From an uncultured Flavobacteriaceae bacterium (lineage in GTDB: Bacteria > Bacteroidota > Bacteroidia > Flavobacteriales > Flavobacteriaceae), in NCBI GenBank assembly GCA_947502495.1, contig CANNAC010000003.1:62001-126000 (forward strand): a stretch of 64,000 nt of DNA, written 5' to 3'. The translations under genes were made by a program, and so were the position numbers. The notes under the pieces are model-generated. The model had not been told where the DNA came from. It was given only the letters and a program-made list of their open reading frames with translations, and ran no database searches. Shown piece by piece: positions 46,748-55,263 of this stretch; the first letter of the stretch is position 1; each line of letters begins with the position of its first letter.

Positions 46748-47289
46748 TACAATGTTTGCGCGTTTAAAGACGCTCTATAGGTTTCTATTTTGTCTTTTAA
46801 AATCTGTCTCGCTCTTGCTAAGTTAGATTTTGATGTTCCGGTGGTAATACTTAACATAGATGCTATATCTTTATGCGAATAGCCATCTAGGGCGTACAGA
46901 TTAAATACTAATCGGTATCTATCAGGTAATTCTTGAATAATTTGTAATAGATAATCTATAGATAATTCATCATCTTCTATCTCAAGAGTTACATCTTCAA
47001 TATTTTCTTCGTTTACAATTTCAAAAACACCTTGGCTTCTGTAGCATTGTAGTGCTGTGTTTATAGCTATTCGTTTTAGCCAACCTTCAAAAGAGCCTTT
47101 ATTATTGTACTGTGACATTTTGTTAAAAATAGTCACAAAAGCATCCTGCAGATTATCTTCCGCTTCGGCGTAACTTCTGGAATACTTTAAGCAAAGAGAA
47201 AACAGCTTACTCGAAAAGAGTTGGTATAGTTCGCTTTGTGCTTTAGCATCATTTTGTTTACAATTTAGAATGAGTTGGTCTAAACTCAA
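46747..47289 (-). CDS. ECF RNA polymerase sigma factor
   Basis: 180 residues. The sigma-2 region includes LYQLFSSKLFSLCLKYSRSYAEAEDNLQDAFVTIFNKMSQYNNKGSFEGWLKRIAINTAL. The sigma-4 region includes LPDRYRLVFNLYALDGYSHKDIASMLSITTGTSKSNLARARQILKD. Lies between a small lipoprotein gene and its presumed anti-sigma partner. A 28-nt motif shared with another site in this window lies upstream of the operon and may be its own target promoter. Confidence 0.95.
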   Translation of the reverse strand: MSLDQLILNCKQNDAKAQSELYQLFSSKLFSLCLKYSRSYAEAEDNLQDAFVTIFNKMSQYNNKGSFEGWLKRIAINTALQCYRSQGVFEIVNEENIEDVTLEIEDDELSIDYLLQIIQELPDRYRLVFNLYALDGYSHKDIASMLSITTGTSKSNLARARQILKDKIETYRASLNAQTL

Positions 47290-47311
47290 AAGATATATGT
47301 ATTAGTTAAAA

Positions 47312-47728
47312 TCACTCTACTACTTCTATTTCATAAATCAAGTAGGTATCTTGACTTGTGTTGTTTACATCCCCTTCACTATGCCAAAATTTAAAAACAT
47401 GAGGCCCTAAAGTTGTTGGTCTAAAGTTAAAGGACGCTTCTGCTTCTGTTATTATATCTTGGCAGTCACTAATATTGGTATATACTTGACTCACCACTGC
47501 GATAGTACTTTCGTTTGCATTTGCAGTAGAATATATGCCACTATAAACGTGACAAGAAGATGGTTTGTAATAAACCAAATCTATAGTGTATGTGTAGTTT
47601 CTTCTAAATTCGTCTGGCATGCTAACGCTTTCTATAGGCAGAAATTCTGTTTGTGAACGCGGCGTATCATCCGTTACACTGCAAGAAAATAAAGAAACGA
47701 ATAATAATATTACTAATATTTTTTTCAT
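47312..47728 (-). CDS. Small lipoprotein heading the ECF-sigma operon
   Basis: 138 residues, lipobox LFVSLFSC (Cys 16). The body has three to four further Cys (SSCHVYSGIYS, NISDCQDII) and a beta-rich pattern ending in YLIYEIEVVE. No family recognised. It starts 27 nt downstream of the proposed ECF promoter and ends 22 bp before the sigma gene, so it is probably co-regulated and may be part of the sensing chain. Confidence 0.78.
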   Translation of the reverse strand: MKKILVILLFVSLFSCSVTDDTPRSQTEFLPIESVSMPDEFRRNYTYTIDLVYYKPSSCHVYSGIYSTANANESTIAVVSQVYTNISDCQDIITEAEASFNFRPTTLGPHVFKFWHSEGDVNNTSQDTYLIYEIEVVE

Positions 47729-47761
47729 TTTGAGTACAATAAAAACACAGGTTTTAATTAC

Positions 47762-47789
47762 TAGATGCAGAAAAGTACAAAAGGTTGCG
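47762..47789 (-). promoter_or_regulatory. Putative ECF-sigma promoter of the lipoprotein-sigma operon
   Basis: On the - strand CGCAACCTTTT, 9 nt, TGCATCTA. The spacing between the AACC (-35-like) and GCATCTA (-10-like) blocks suits ECF factors. The identical blocks at identical spacing occur at 48953-48980. It lies 34 nt before the lipoprotein ATG. Confidence 0.6.
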
Positions 47790-47799
47790 TGTAAAAATA

Positions 47800-47828
47800 A
47801 AAAATCCCGAATATATCGGGATTTTTTG
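47800..47828 (-). terminator. recA terminator (bidirectional)
   Basis: AAAATCCCGA/TCGGGATTTT with T-runs on both sides, just after the recA stop and before the ECF operon promoter. Confidence 0.88.
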
Positions 47829-47830
47829 TT

Positions 47831-48838
47831 TTATTCTTTAGCTTCTTTAATTGCTAATTTAATTTTTCCTTCTAACTCGTCCATGAGTTCGGGATTATCT
47901 TTTATTAATGCTTTAACAGCATCTCGACCTTGACCTAGTTTTGTTTCGTCATAACTAAACCACGAACCAGCTTTCTTTACAATTTCAAATTCTACAGCAA
48001 TATCTAAAATTTCACCAACTTTTGAAATTCCTTCGCCATACATAATATCAAATTCTGCAAGTCTAAAAGGTGGAGCTACTTTGTTTTTAACGACTTTTAC
48101 TCTGGTCTTATTTCCTTGTACTTCTCCATCTGTACTTTTTATCTGTGTAGATCTTCTAATATCTAATCGAACAGAAGCATAAAATTTTAATGCATTTCCT
48201 CCAGTTGTTGTTTCTGGATTACCAAACATAACCCCAATTTTTTCTCTTAATTGGTTAATGAAAATAACCGTACAATTGGTCTTACTAATAGATGCAGTTA
48301 ATTTTCTTAAAGCTTGAGACATTAAACGTGCATGTAAACCCATTTTAGAGTCTCCCATTTCACCTTCAATTTCACTTTTTGGTGTTAATGCCGCAACAGA
48401 ATCTATTACTACAATATCAATAGCACCAGAACGTATTAGGTTATCTGCAATTTCAAGCGCTTGCTCTCCATTATCTGGTTGTGAGATTATTAAATTATCT
48501 ATATCTACGCCTAATTTTTCGGCATAAAATCTATCAAAAGCATGCTCAGCATCAATAAAAGCGGCAATACCACCAGCTTTTTGTGCTTCTGCTATAGCAT
48601 GTAATGTTAATGTTGTTTTACCAGAAGATTCTGGACCATATATTTCTATTACACGCCCTCTTGGGTAACCGCCAACGCCTAATGCAATATCTAAACCTAA
48701 AGATCCAGAAGAAATAGCCTCTACATCTACTATCGCTTTATCGCTCATTTTCATTACTGTTCCTTTCCCGTAAGCCTTGTCTAACTTGTCTAAAGTTAGT
48801 TTAAGGGCTTTTAATTTTGCTTCTTTTTCGCTGCTCAT
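47831..48838 (-). CDS. recA: Recombinase A
   Basis: 335 residues, intact. P-loop GPESSGKT at residues 68-75, Walker [13 protein letters not shown], the DNA-binding loops ([24 protein letters not shown]) and [22 protein letters not shown]. Drives homologous recombination and SOS. The C-terminal tail is short and only mildly acidic. No obvious LexA-type box was seen in the upstream interval. Confidence 0.98.
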   Translation of the reverse strand: MSSEKEAKLKALKLTLDKLDKAYGKGTVMKMSDKAIVDVEAISSGSLGLDIALGVGGYPRGRVIEIYGPESSGKTTLTLHAIAEAQKAGGIAAFIDAEHAFDRFYAEKLGVDIDNLIISQPDNGEQALEIADNLIRSGAIDIVVIDSVAALTPKSEIEGEMGDSKMGLHARLMSQALRKLTASISKTNCTVIFINQLREKIGVMFGNPETTTGGNALKFYASVRLDIRRSTQIKSTDGEVQGNKTRVKVVKNKVAPPFRLAEFDIMYGEGISKVGEILDIAVEFEIVKKAGSWFSYDETKLGQGRDAVKALIKDNPELMDELEGKIKLAIKEAKE

Positions 48839-48952
48839 CTGTGTATATTAATTTATTCGTGTAAGAGACGCTAAAATACTACTTCTTTTGTCATATTGCA
48901 ATACAATAATACATTTCATTTTAAATTATTTAAATAATAATTGCCTTTGCGA

Positions 48953-48980
48953 CGCAACCTTTTTACTCTTTTTGCATCTA
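48953..48980 (+). promoter_or_regulatory. Putative ECF-sigma promoter of the intergenic transcript
   Basis: CGCAACCTTTT, 9 nt, TGCATCTA, the same blocks and spacing as upstream of the ECF-sigma operon. It points into the 520-bp stretch before trhO, which has its own terminator and no long ORF. Confidence 0.6.
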
Positions 48981-49228
48981 CTGTATAAAGTGGGAAAATT
49001 TTATGCTATGAAAAAGAAAAATAACCTTGCTTTTTAATAAATAGTGCCGAATAAATTGGGATATAGATTGAGATTAAATTTTATTTTCTTGTGATGAAAT
49101 GGTTGTTTAAGCAACGCTTAAATACGTTTTGTTTTATGTTGGAACATATAGAAAGTAGAACCTAATTTTAATCCAATGTTTTAGTATTTATTAGGTATAT
49201 ATAGTTTAATCGTATAAAGTATCAAACT

Positions 49229-49315
49229 ATGAAGTTTTTTAAAAAATGTATTCATGCACTAGGCGATTCCGTTGCTATATTTATAAATAGCAACTGTAAA
49301 GCCGATGGAGGTTAA
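49229..49315 (+). CDS. 28-aa micro-ORF in the intergenic transcript
   Basis: Encodes a 28-residue peptide starting MKFFKKCIHALGDSV and ending NCKADGG: basic N-terminus, hydrophobic middle, two Cys (7 and 23). It is the longest frame in the transcript and directly precedes the paired terminator structure. No homolog recognised; coding status uncertain. Confidence 0.35.
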   Translation: MKFFKKCIHALGDSVAIFINSNCKADGG

Positions 49316-49373
49316 CTCGTAAAATATTTAAAATTTTAAGAAATTGAAAATATTAATAACGAGTTAGTCTATT

Positions 49374-49409
49374 AAAAGTCCTTTGCAGAGCGTAAAGGAC
49401 TTTTTTTTG
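49374..49409 (+). terminator. Terminator of the intergenic transcript
   Basis: AAAAGTCCTTT / AAAGGACTTTT stem followed by T8. No annotated long gene ends nearby, so it must serve the intergenic transcript. Confidence 0.88.
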
Positions 49410-49442
49410 TTTTATACTTTTCAGTATCCAAATGCTCAAATC

Positions 49443-49472
49443 TTGCCTATTCTTTTTAAAATACTACCTTTG
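49443..49472 (+). promoter_or_regulatory. trhO promoter (TTG-N19-TACCTTTG)
   Basis: TTG (49443-49445), 19 bp, TACCTTTG (49465-49472): a textbook Bacteroidota promoter. The leader then contains a small CTTCC-TTTTT-GGAAG hairpin (49491-49505) before the first in-frame ATG. Confidence 0.8.
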
Positions 49473-49542
49473 TAGCATAAACTCAAAACTCTTCCTTTTT
49501 GGAAGTTAAATGAGAATCTTTAACCTTAAAACTAAGTATAGC

Positions 49543-50613
49543 ATGCAACTGTACAACACCTTAAGCGCAAAAGAAAGAGCTGCGTTAATCGAAGAAGCTG
49601 GAAAAGACCGATTAACACTTTCTTTTTATCAATACGCTAAAATTACAAATCCTCAAGAATTTAGAGACCACTTATTTTTAACCTGGAATGCATTAGATGT
49701 TCTTGGTCGAATATATGTGGCTACAGAAGGTATCAACGGACAATTATCTTTGCCAGCAGATCAATTTGAAGCCTTTAAAACTCATTTAGATACGATCGAC
49801 TTTTTAAACGGAATACGTTTAAATGTTGCCATAGAGCAAGACAATATGTCTTTTTTAAAACTGAAAGTAAAAGTTAGAAAGAAGATTGTTGCAGATGGTT
49901 TAAATGATGATACTTTTGATGTAAGAAATAAAGGTATTCATGTTGGTGCAGACCAATTCAATCAACTTATTGAGGATGAGAATACGGTTTTAGTCGATAT
50001 GCGAAACCATTACGAAAGTGAAATAGGTCATTTTAAAAATGCCGTAACTCCAGATGTAGATACGTTTAGAGAATCTTTAGATATTATTGAAGCAGATCTA
50101 AAAGCACATAAAGAAGATAAAAACCTTGTCATGTATTGTACGGGTGGCATACGTTGCGAAAAAGCTTCCGCTTATTTTAAACACAAAGGTTTTAAAAATG
50201 TATATCAGTTAGAAGGCGGAATTATAGAATATACACGTCAAATAAATGACGAAGGATTAGAAAATAAATTCATTGGAAAAAACTTTGTTTTCGATGAAAG
50301 AAGAGCAGAGAAAATAAGTGATGATGTGATTGCAAAATGCCATCAATGTGGGGATGCTTTCGATATACATACCAATTGTGCAAATGATGCTTGCCATTTA
50401 CTTTTCATTCAATGTGATGCGTGTAAAGCCGAAATGGATAACTGCTGCTCTACAACTTGTCAAGAAATTCATGTACTTCCTTTTGAAGAACAAAAAGCAT
50501 TGCGAAAAGGACAAGCAAATAGTAACGATATATTTAAAAAAGGAAGAGCAGATCACTTACCTTACAAAAAAGATTTAAGGAACATTTTTGAATCCTTACC
50601 AAACAAGAAGTAA
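49543..50613 (+). CDS. trhO: tRNA uridine(34) hydroxylase TrhO (rhodanese-like)
   Basis: Oxygen-dependent hydroxylation of tRNA wobble uridine to ho5U. About 356 residues from ATG 49543 (MQLYNTLSAKERAAL), where relatives begin as I recall them; an in-frame ATG at 49510 would add 11 residues. The N-terminal acylphosphatase-like domain has IYVATEGINGQLS. The rhodanese domain has the loop MYCTGGIRCEKASAYFKHKGF with the active Cys. A C-terminal Cys-rich region (CHQCGD … CANDACHLLFIQCDAC … CCSTTCQE) probably binds zinc. The next gene begins directly after its stop. Confidence 0.93.
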   Translation: MQLYNTLSAKERAALIEEAGKDRLTLSFYQYAKITNPQEFRDHLFLTWNALDVLGRIYVATEGINGQLSLPADQFEAFKTHLDTIDFLNGIRLNVAIEQDNMSFLKLKVKVRKKIVADGLNDDTFDVRNKGIHVGADQFNQLIEDENTVLVDMRNHYESEIGHFKNAVTPDVDTFRESLDIIEADLKAHKEDKNLVMYCTGGIRCEKASAYFKHKGFKNVYQLEGGIIEYTRQINDEGLENKFIGKNFVFDERRAEKISDDVIAKCHQCGDAFDIHTNCANDACHLLFIQCDACKAEMDNCCSTTCQEIHVLPFEEQKALRKGQANSNDIFKKGRADHLPYKKDLRNIFESLPNKK

Positions 50614-51618
50614 ATGGATATTTACAAGCTATTACAACTAAACCGAAAGATAAAAAGTCATCGAATTAAATTCTTTGGTCTTTGGCTGTTACATAAGTTT
50701 AACAGACGTTATCTAGCAGTAAATTTAGATCCTGTAATGGCTTGTAATTTACGTTGTAAAATGTGCTATTTTACAGATGCAGATTATGTAAAAACCTTAA
50801 AAGGGCAATTTAAAAGCGAAGAATTAGAGCAGGTCGCAAAAACGATTTTTAAACGCGCTATAAAATTGCAAATTGGTTGTGGTACAGAGCCAACGCTTTA
50901 TAAAAACTTACCAGAAATTGTAAAACTTGGTAAGCAATATGGCGTGCCGTATATTTCTGTAACTACCAATGCAAATTTGCTGGATGAAGAAAAAATTGAA
51001 GCGCTATTAGAAGCAGGGCTTAATGAGTTTACTATTTCGTTGCATGGTGTAACCAAAGAAAGTTATGAAGGTTTTATGAAAAAATCGAGTTACGAGAAAT
51101 TTCATAATGCATTTAATGCTTTTCAGAAACTAAAAAGTAAATACGATTTTAAAGTCCGAATTAATTATACTTTTAATAAAGATAATTTTTACGAACTAAC
51201 AGAACTCTTTCATCACTTTAGCGGAAAAAGTTTCGATATTCTTCAAATTCGTCCCATTAGAAAAATTGGTAATACCGAGTATAATGATTTCGATTTAGAG
51301 AGTATTCGTGCCGATTACCCGAAACTTATCACACAAATTCGAGACAATTGTAAAGCCAATAATATTACGCTTTTAGCTTCCAACGAAATTCCTAAAAAAA
51401 CACAAATAAACAACTCTAGTTTAATTTTTGATTACACGTTTTGCTATGTTTCTCCTAATCAATTCTGGAAAGAAGGGTTTAATTGGAAAGAAGAAAGCTT
51501 CAATAGCTATTCCGAAAGAATAGGCTGGAGCAAGCAATTGTATGCTAATATTTTTAAGTCGGAAACCGAATTAAAATCGCTTAGCAATAGATTGAATTAT
51601 GAAGTAGAGTTTAATTAA
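50614..51618 (+). CDS. Radical SAM protein
   Basis: 334 residues. The 4Fe-4S/SAM motif is ACNLRCKMCYF (CX3CX2C, about residues 44-51), followed by the glycine-rich TEPTLYKNLPE region and FTISLHGVTKESYEGFMK, typical of the SPASM/Twitch-like group. The C-terminal 70 residues are not a clear SPASM domain (only one Cys, FDYTFCYVSP). No peptide substrate or maturation partner is adjacent. It sits directly after trhO and is probably co-transcribed; substrate unknown. Confidence 0.88.
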   Translation: MDIYKLLQLNRKIKSHRIKFFGLWLLHKFNRRYLAVNLDPVMACNLRCKMCYFTDADYVKTLKGQFKSEELEQVAKTIFKRAIKLQIGCGTEPTLYKNLPEIVKLGKQYGVPYISVTTNANLLDEEKIEALLEAGLNEFTISLHGVTKESYEGFMKKSSYEKFHNAFNAFQKLKSKYDFKVRINYTFNKDNFYELTELFHHFSGKSFDILQIRPIRKIGNTEYNDFDLESIRADYPKLITQIRDNCKANNITLLASNEIPKKTQINNSSLIFDYTFCYVSPNQFWKEGFNWKEESFNSYSERIGWSKQLYANIFKSETELKSLSNRLNYEVEFN

Positions 51619-51622
51619 AACG

Positions 51623-53035
51623 CTACTCTTTTATAATTTTAAAAGTTTTCTTTTGGTTAGAGTCGCTATCAAGGCTTAAAAAATACATACCATTAGAAAG
51701 ATCTCCTAAACTCATTTTTCGTATTCCTTCAGAAACGTTCTGTATTGTTTTAATGCGTTTACCTTGTATATCTATTAATTGTGCTTTTGTAATAGGATTG
51801 CTAGATGAAATATTAATATAATCTTTGGCAGGATTAGGGTAAATAGAAACGGCTTGTAATTCATTCTCATCGATACTTAATGTTTGAATATTAAACAGAT
51901 GCGTAATACTTTCTCCTTGAAAATTAACAACCCATTTCCATTCCCCAATAACATCAAATGAATTAAAATACCAGTAATAATACCACAAAGAACCTGTACT
52001 GGTAGCATTAAAAGAAGTGTTGTAAAAAACAGAATTATCTGGTCTTAAAATTTGTACACTTACATTGTTTCCTGCAACCTGATCTCTTAAAAAAGCGGTT
52101 AAATAAATGGTGTCTCCTAACTCAAAATTGGTGCTTTCAAAAGTAGTTTCTTGATCTGGACAATTTGAAAACACAACTGGATTATCACTATGGGTCAAAG
52201 CAGCATTTATACTCGGATTGCTGTATGGATTTTGGTTTAGCCACCAAGAATCGCCATTTAAACTATTGCATGTTCCGTAATATGGATCTACTAATTGCGT
52301 GTAACTCGCATTGGTGTACACTTCAAAATGTAAGTGTGGTCCTGTAGAGTTTCCTGAGCTTCCTACGGTTCCAAGAACTTCTCCAGTGGTAACCATATCG
52401 CCTACGTTTTTTGTGGTTACCGATCCGTTTTTCATATGTCCATACCAAGCAACACTACCATCACTATGTTGCACGTAAACAGCATTCCATTGGTTGCTAT
52501 TAAAGCCACAGCTTCTATCAAACTGCCCATCTCCTTTTGCTATAATTTGTCCGCTTGCAGCTGCAATAATTTCTGTTTGGTTATCATCCATTTGTTTCCA
52601 CCAAAAAGGCCATAAGTAAATGTCTACCCCTTGATGGTTGTAGCCCGATGTAGTGTCGTAGGTTTGCGTTCCACAATTATAATCTTGTAGCTGATTAGGA
52701 TATGCAGTATTATGATCTACATAACCCGAAATAGCCCAAGTATCATTATAACTAAAACCAGCTGCTTGTTGTATAGGCCAATCAAATAAAACATGCCCAC
52801 CAGCTTTGTTTGTTTCCTTGAAGGCGAGTTTGTTTTCTTGTTTTAAAAGGTTTAGACTTTCTTTTAGTGCAATTTTAATGTTTTCCCTTTGTTCTAGCGT
52901 TAAGCAAGGTTTTTTTGTTTCATTGAAACGATATCCTTCTCCATTTATTTTTTGAAAAGATTCTTGTGCTTGTACCGTGATTAAAAATCCGAATATAGAA
53001 AGTAGAACGAGTGAAGTTGAAGTAATTTTTTTCAT
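51623..53035 (-). CDS. Secreted M23 peptidoglycan endopeptidase with T9SS sorting domain
   Basis: 470 residues: signal peptide (MKKITSTSLVLLSIFGFLITVQA), M23 domain with zinc ligands NHQGVDIY (HxxxD) and GPHLHFEVY (HxH), a beta-sandwich region, then a type A T9SS sorting domain (VSIYPNPAKDYINIS … LSNGMYFLSL … KTFKIIKE). All catalytic residues are present, in contrast to the EnvC-like protein at 38617. Likely cleaves cross-links in peptidoglycan of other cells or its own wall debris outside the cell. Confidence 0.93.
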   Translation of the reverse strand: MKKITSTSLVLLSIFGFLITVQAQESFQKINGEGYRFNETKKPCLTLEQRENIKIALKESLNLLKQENKLAFKETNKAGGHVLFDWPIQQAAGFSYNDTWAISGYVDHNTAYPNQLQDYNCGTQTYDTTSGYNHQGVDIYLWPFWWKQMDDNQTEIIAAASGQIIAKGDGQFDRSCGFNSNQWNAVYVQHSDGSVAWYGHMKNGSVTTKNVGDMVTTGEVLGTVGSSGNSTGPHLHFEVYTNASYTQLVDPYYGTCNSLNGDSWWLNQNPYSNPSINAALTHSDNPVVFSNCPDQETTFESTNFELGDTIYLTAFLRDQVAGNNVSVQILRPDNSVFYNTSFNATSTGSLWYYYWYFNSFDVIGEWKWVVNFQGESITHLFNIQTLSIDENELQAVSIYPNPAKDYINISSSNPITKAQLIDIQGKRIKTIQNVSEGIRKMSLGDLSNGMYFLSLDSDSNQKKTFKIIKE

Positions 53036-53196
53036 AATATTAATAGCTTTAAGGGTTATCGAAATAACTTAAAAAATGAATTGTAATGTGCTTTCTATTA
53101 ATAGATTAGGAAGTATAAATATACAATTTTTTTATAATATTCAGTTTTATAAATTTACTAGCTTTTTAACTTAATAAATAATATTATCTTTACATT

Positions 53197-53213
53197 CCAA
53201 AGTAGTACTTTGG
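53197..53213. promoter_or_regulatory. Perfect 17-bp palindrome between divergent M23 and ricT genes
   Basis: CCAAAGTA-G-TACTTTGG, an operator-like dyad in the 280-bp divergent region. The flanks are AT-rich and no standard promoter overlaps clearly. Confidence 0.45.
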
Positions 53214-53315
53214 TTTGTGATTTCTATGTAAGTGGAAATCTGTAAAAAAGAAACTATTTTTTATTAATCTTCTTCTGAAAAAAGAATGCTTTTTCAGAAT
53301 CAATATATACACTTT

Positions 53316-54746
53316 ATGGCTTGTGGAACTTGTTCAACAGGAAAAGATGGCCAACCAAAAGGCTGCAAAAGTAACGGAACATGTGGAACAGATAGTTGTA
53401 ACAAACTAACTGTTTTTGATTGGTTAGCAAACATGTCGCTTCCAAACGGAGAAAAACCTTTTGATTGGGTGGAGGTTCGTTTTAAAAACGGAAGAAAAGA
53501 ATACTACAAAAACACAGAAAACCTAACTTTAGCAATTGGTGACGTTGTTGCAACGCAAGAGCAATCTGGTCATGATATTGGTATGGCAACACTTACCGGG
53601 GAATTGGTAAGAGTACAAATGAAACGTAAAAAAGTTTCTGAAAAACCAGAAACCGTTTTAAAAATATACAGAAAAGCATCACAAAAAGATATCGATATTT
53701 GGTCTGAAGCTCGTGATAGAGAAGATGCAATGAAGGTAAAAGCACGTCAATTTGCAATAGAACTGAAATTGAAAATGAAGATTTCAGATATCGAATTTCA
53801 AGGGGATGCAAGTAAGGCTACTTTTTATTATACCGCAGAAGAACGCGTAGATTTTAGAGAGCTTATTAAACTTTTTGCAAGAGAGTTTAGAACCAGAATT
53901 GAAATGAAACAAGTTGGCTTTAGACAAGAAGCAGCAAGACTTGGTGGTATTGGTTCTTGTGGTCGTGAGTTATGTTGTTCTACTTGGTTAACCGATTTTC
54001 GTTCGGTTAGCACATCTGCAGCACGTTACCAACAATTATCTTTAAACCCGCAAAAATTAGCAGGACAATGTGGTAAACTAAAATGCTGTCTAAACTATGA
54101 ATTAGATAGTTATTTGGATGCTTTAAAAACGCTTCCAAAACCGGAAATAAAATTATACACCAAAAAAGGAACTGCTGTTTGTCAGAAAACAGATATTTTT
54201 CAAGGGCATTTATGGTATGCTTATGAAGGCGAATGGATGAATTGGCATAAGATTACTAAAGATCAAGCCAATGAAATTATAGCAATAAATAAGAATAAAG
54301 AAAAGATAGAAAGTCTTGAAGAATACGCATTAGAACTGGTAGAAGATACTAAAACAGAGTTTGAAAACGTTGTTGGTCAAGATAGTTTAACACGTTTTGA
54401 TAGTCCAAAAGGCAATAAAAAACGTAAAAACAATAAGAGAAGAACAAAACCACAAAATAGTACCAACAATACAAATACCAATACCAGTACAAATAAACCA
54501 AACAAACCAAATACCAATAAAACCCGTAATACGAATAAACCAAGTACTAGGAATAAAAGCAATACCCCAAATAAAGCAGGTAATGCGAACAAAAGTAATA
54601 CCCCAAATAAAAGTAATAACACCAACAAGGCAGGTAATGCCAACAAAACCAATAAAACGAGTAATACAAGTAGAACTAGCAATACCAACAAAACTAGGAA
54701 TACCAATAAAAACAGTAATACCAACAAAACGAACGATGCGAAATAG
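53316..54746 (+). CDS. ricT: RicT/PSP1-domain protein with long Asn/Lys/Thr tail
   Basis: About 476 residues from ATG 53316 (MACGTCSTGKDGQPKGC), since the Cys-rich start is a family trait. The PSP1 domain contains IELKLKMKISDIEFQGDASKATFYYTAEERVDFRELIK, GGIGSCGRELCCSTWL and GQCGKLKCCLNYE, whose cysteines match the iron-sulfur ligands of the RicT subunit (RNA-maturation complex in Bacillus). From about residue 365 the protein becomes a disordered tail of Asn, Lys, Thr and Pro repeats (NTNKT/NKPNTN…) encoded by near-tandem short DNA repeats. The stop overlaps gldH by 11 bp. Confidence 0.9.
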   Translation: MACGTCSTGKDGQPKGCKSNGTCGTDSCNKLTVFDWLANMSLPNGEKPFDWVEVRFKNGRKEYYKNTENLTLAIGDVVATQEQSGHDIGMATLTGELVRVQMKRKKVSEKPETVLKIYRKASQKDIDIWSEARDREDAMKVKARQFAIELKLKMKISDIEFQGDASKATFYYTAEERVDFRELIKLFAREFRTRIEMKQVGFRQEAARLGGIGSCGRELCCSTWLTDFRSVSTSAARYQQLSLNPQKLAGQCGKLKCCLNYELDSYLDALKTLPKPEIKLYTKKGTAVCQKTDIFQGHLWYAYEGEWMNWHKITKDQANEIIAINKNKEKIESLEEYALELVEDTKTEFENVVGQDSLTRFDSPKGNKKRKNNKRRTKPQNSTNNTNTNTSTNKPNKPNTNKTRNTNKPSTRNKSNTPNKAGNANKSNTPNKSNNTNKAGNANKTNKTSNTSRTSNTNKTRNTNKNSNTNKTNDAK

Positions 54747-55224
54747 TATTTCTCTACTGCTTTTTTTTCTTTCTCTATTTTTTGTGTCTTGTGATGCTAA
54801 TGGTGTTTTTGATACCTATCAAACGATACCAAACCAATGGAATAAAGAAGACTTAGTAACGTTTAAAGTACAAGCGCCAGACTCTATAAACAAATATGAT
54901 TTGTTTGTAAACCTGCGAAATAATCAAGAATACAAGTACAATAATTTGTATTTAATAGTCGAAATGAATTTTCCGCATGGAAAAACGGTTAAGGACACTT
55001 TAGAGTATAAAATGGCAAAACCAAATGGAGCCTTTTTAGGGACTGGTTTTTCTAGTATTAAAGAAAATAAATTGTGGTATAAAGAGAATTTTACTTTTAC
55101 AGAAACTGGAGAATACCAAATAAACATACAACATGCTATGCGTGAAAACGGAAAAGTAAATGGTGTTATAGATTTAGAAGGTGTAACAGATGTGGGATTC
55201 AGAGTAGAAAAACAAATTAAATAA
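54736..55224 (+). CDS. gldH: Gliding motility lipoprotein GldH
   Basis: 162 residues from ATG 54736 (MRNSISLLLFFLSLFFVSC, lipobox Cys 19). A longer open frame upstream is only the ricT repeat tail read in another frame. The body (DANGVFDTYQTIPN.W, LFVNLRNNQEYKYNNLYLIVEMNFPHGKTVKDTLEYKMA) fits GldH, an outer-membrane lipoprotein needed for gliding and T9SS function. Translation is probably coupled to ricT; the PBP gene follows 39 bp later. Confidence 0.92.
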   Translation: MRNSISLLLFFLSLFFVSCDANGVFDTYQTIPNQWNKEDLVTFKVQAPDSINKYDLFVNLRNNQEYKYNNLYLIVEMNFPHGKTVKDTLEYKMAKPNGAFLGTGFSSIKENKLWYKENFTFTETGEYQINIQHAMRENGKVNGVIDLEGVTDVGFRVEKQIK

Positions 55225-55263
55225 ATTAGTAAGCAAGGTTTAAACCCTTGTAGTTTTAAAAAT

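Larger units (their letters stand above)
48987..49409 (+). ncRNA. Candidate small RNA / tiny-ORF transcript between recA and trhO
   Basis: Bounded by the putative ECF promoter (48953-48980) and a strong terminator (49374-49409). It contains only micro-ORFs: 8 codons at 49009, 23 codons at 49094 (MKWLFKQRLNTF…) and 28 codons at 49229. Before the terminator, AACTCGT (49313-49319 region) and ACGAGTT (49358-49364 region) can pair, enclosing a second AATATTT/AATATT pairing. Whether it acts as RNA or through a tiny peptide is open. The exact start is an estimate. Confidence 0.45.

Noticed and set aside
54377-54727. Leu/Val-rich - strand ORF of 116 codons
   Set aside because: Antisense reading of the same repeat tail; composition is an artefact of AAC/ACC-rich repeats.
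54397-54735. Long open frame in front of gldH that would extend it by 113 residues
   Set aside because: It is the ricT repeat tail read in another frame (IPIK/IPTK repeats); the gldH lipoprotein signal begins cleanly at 54736.
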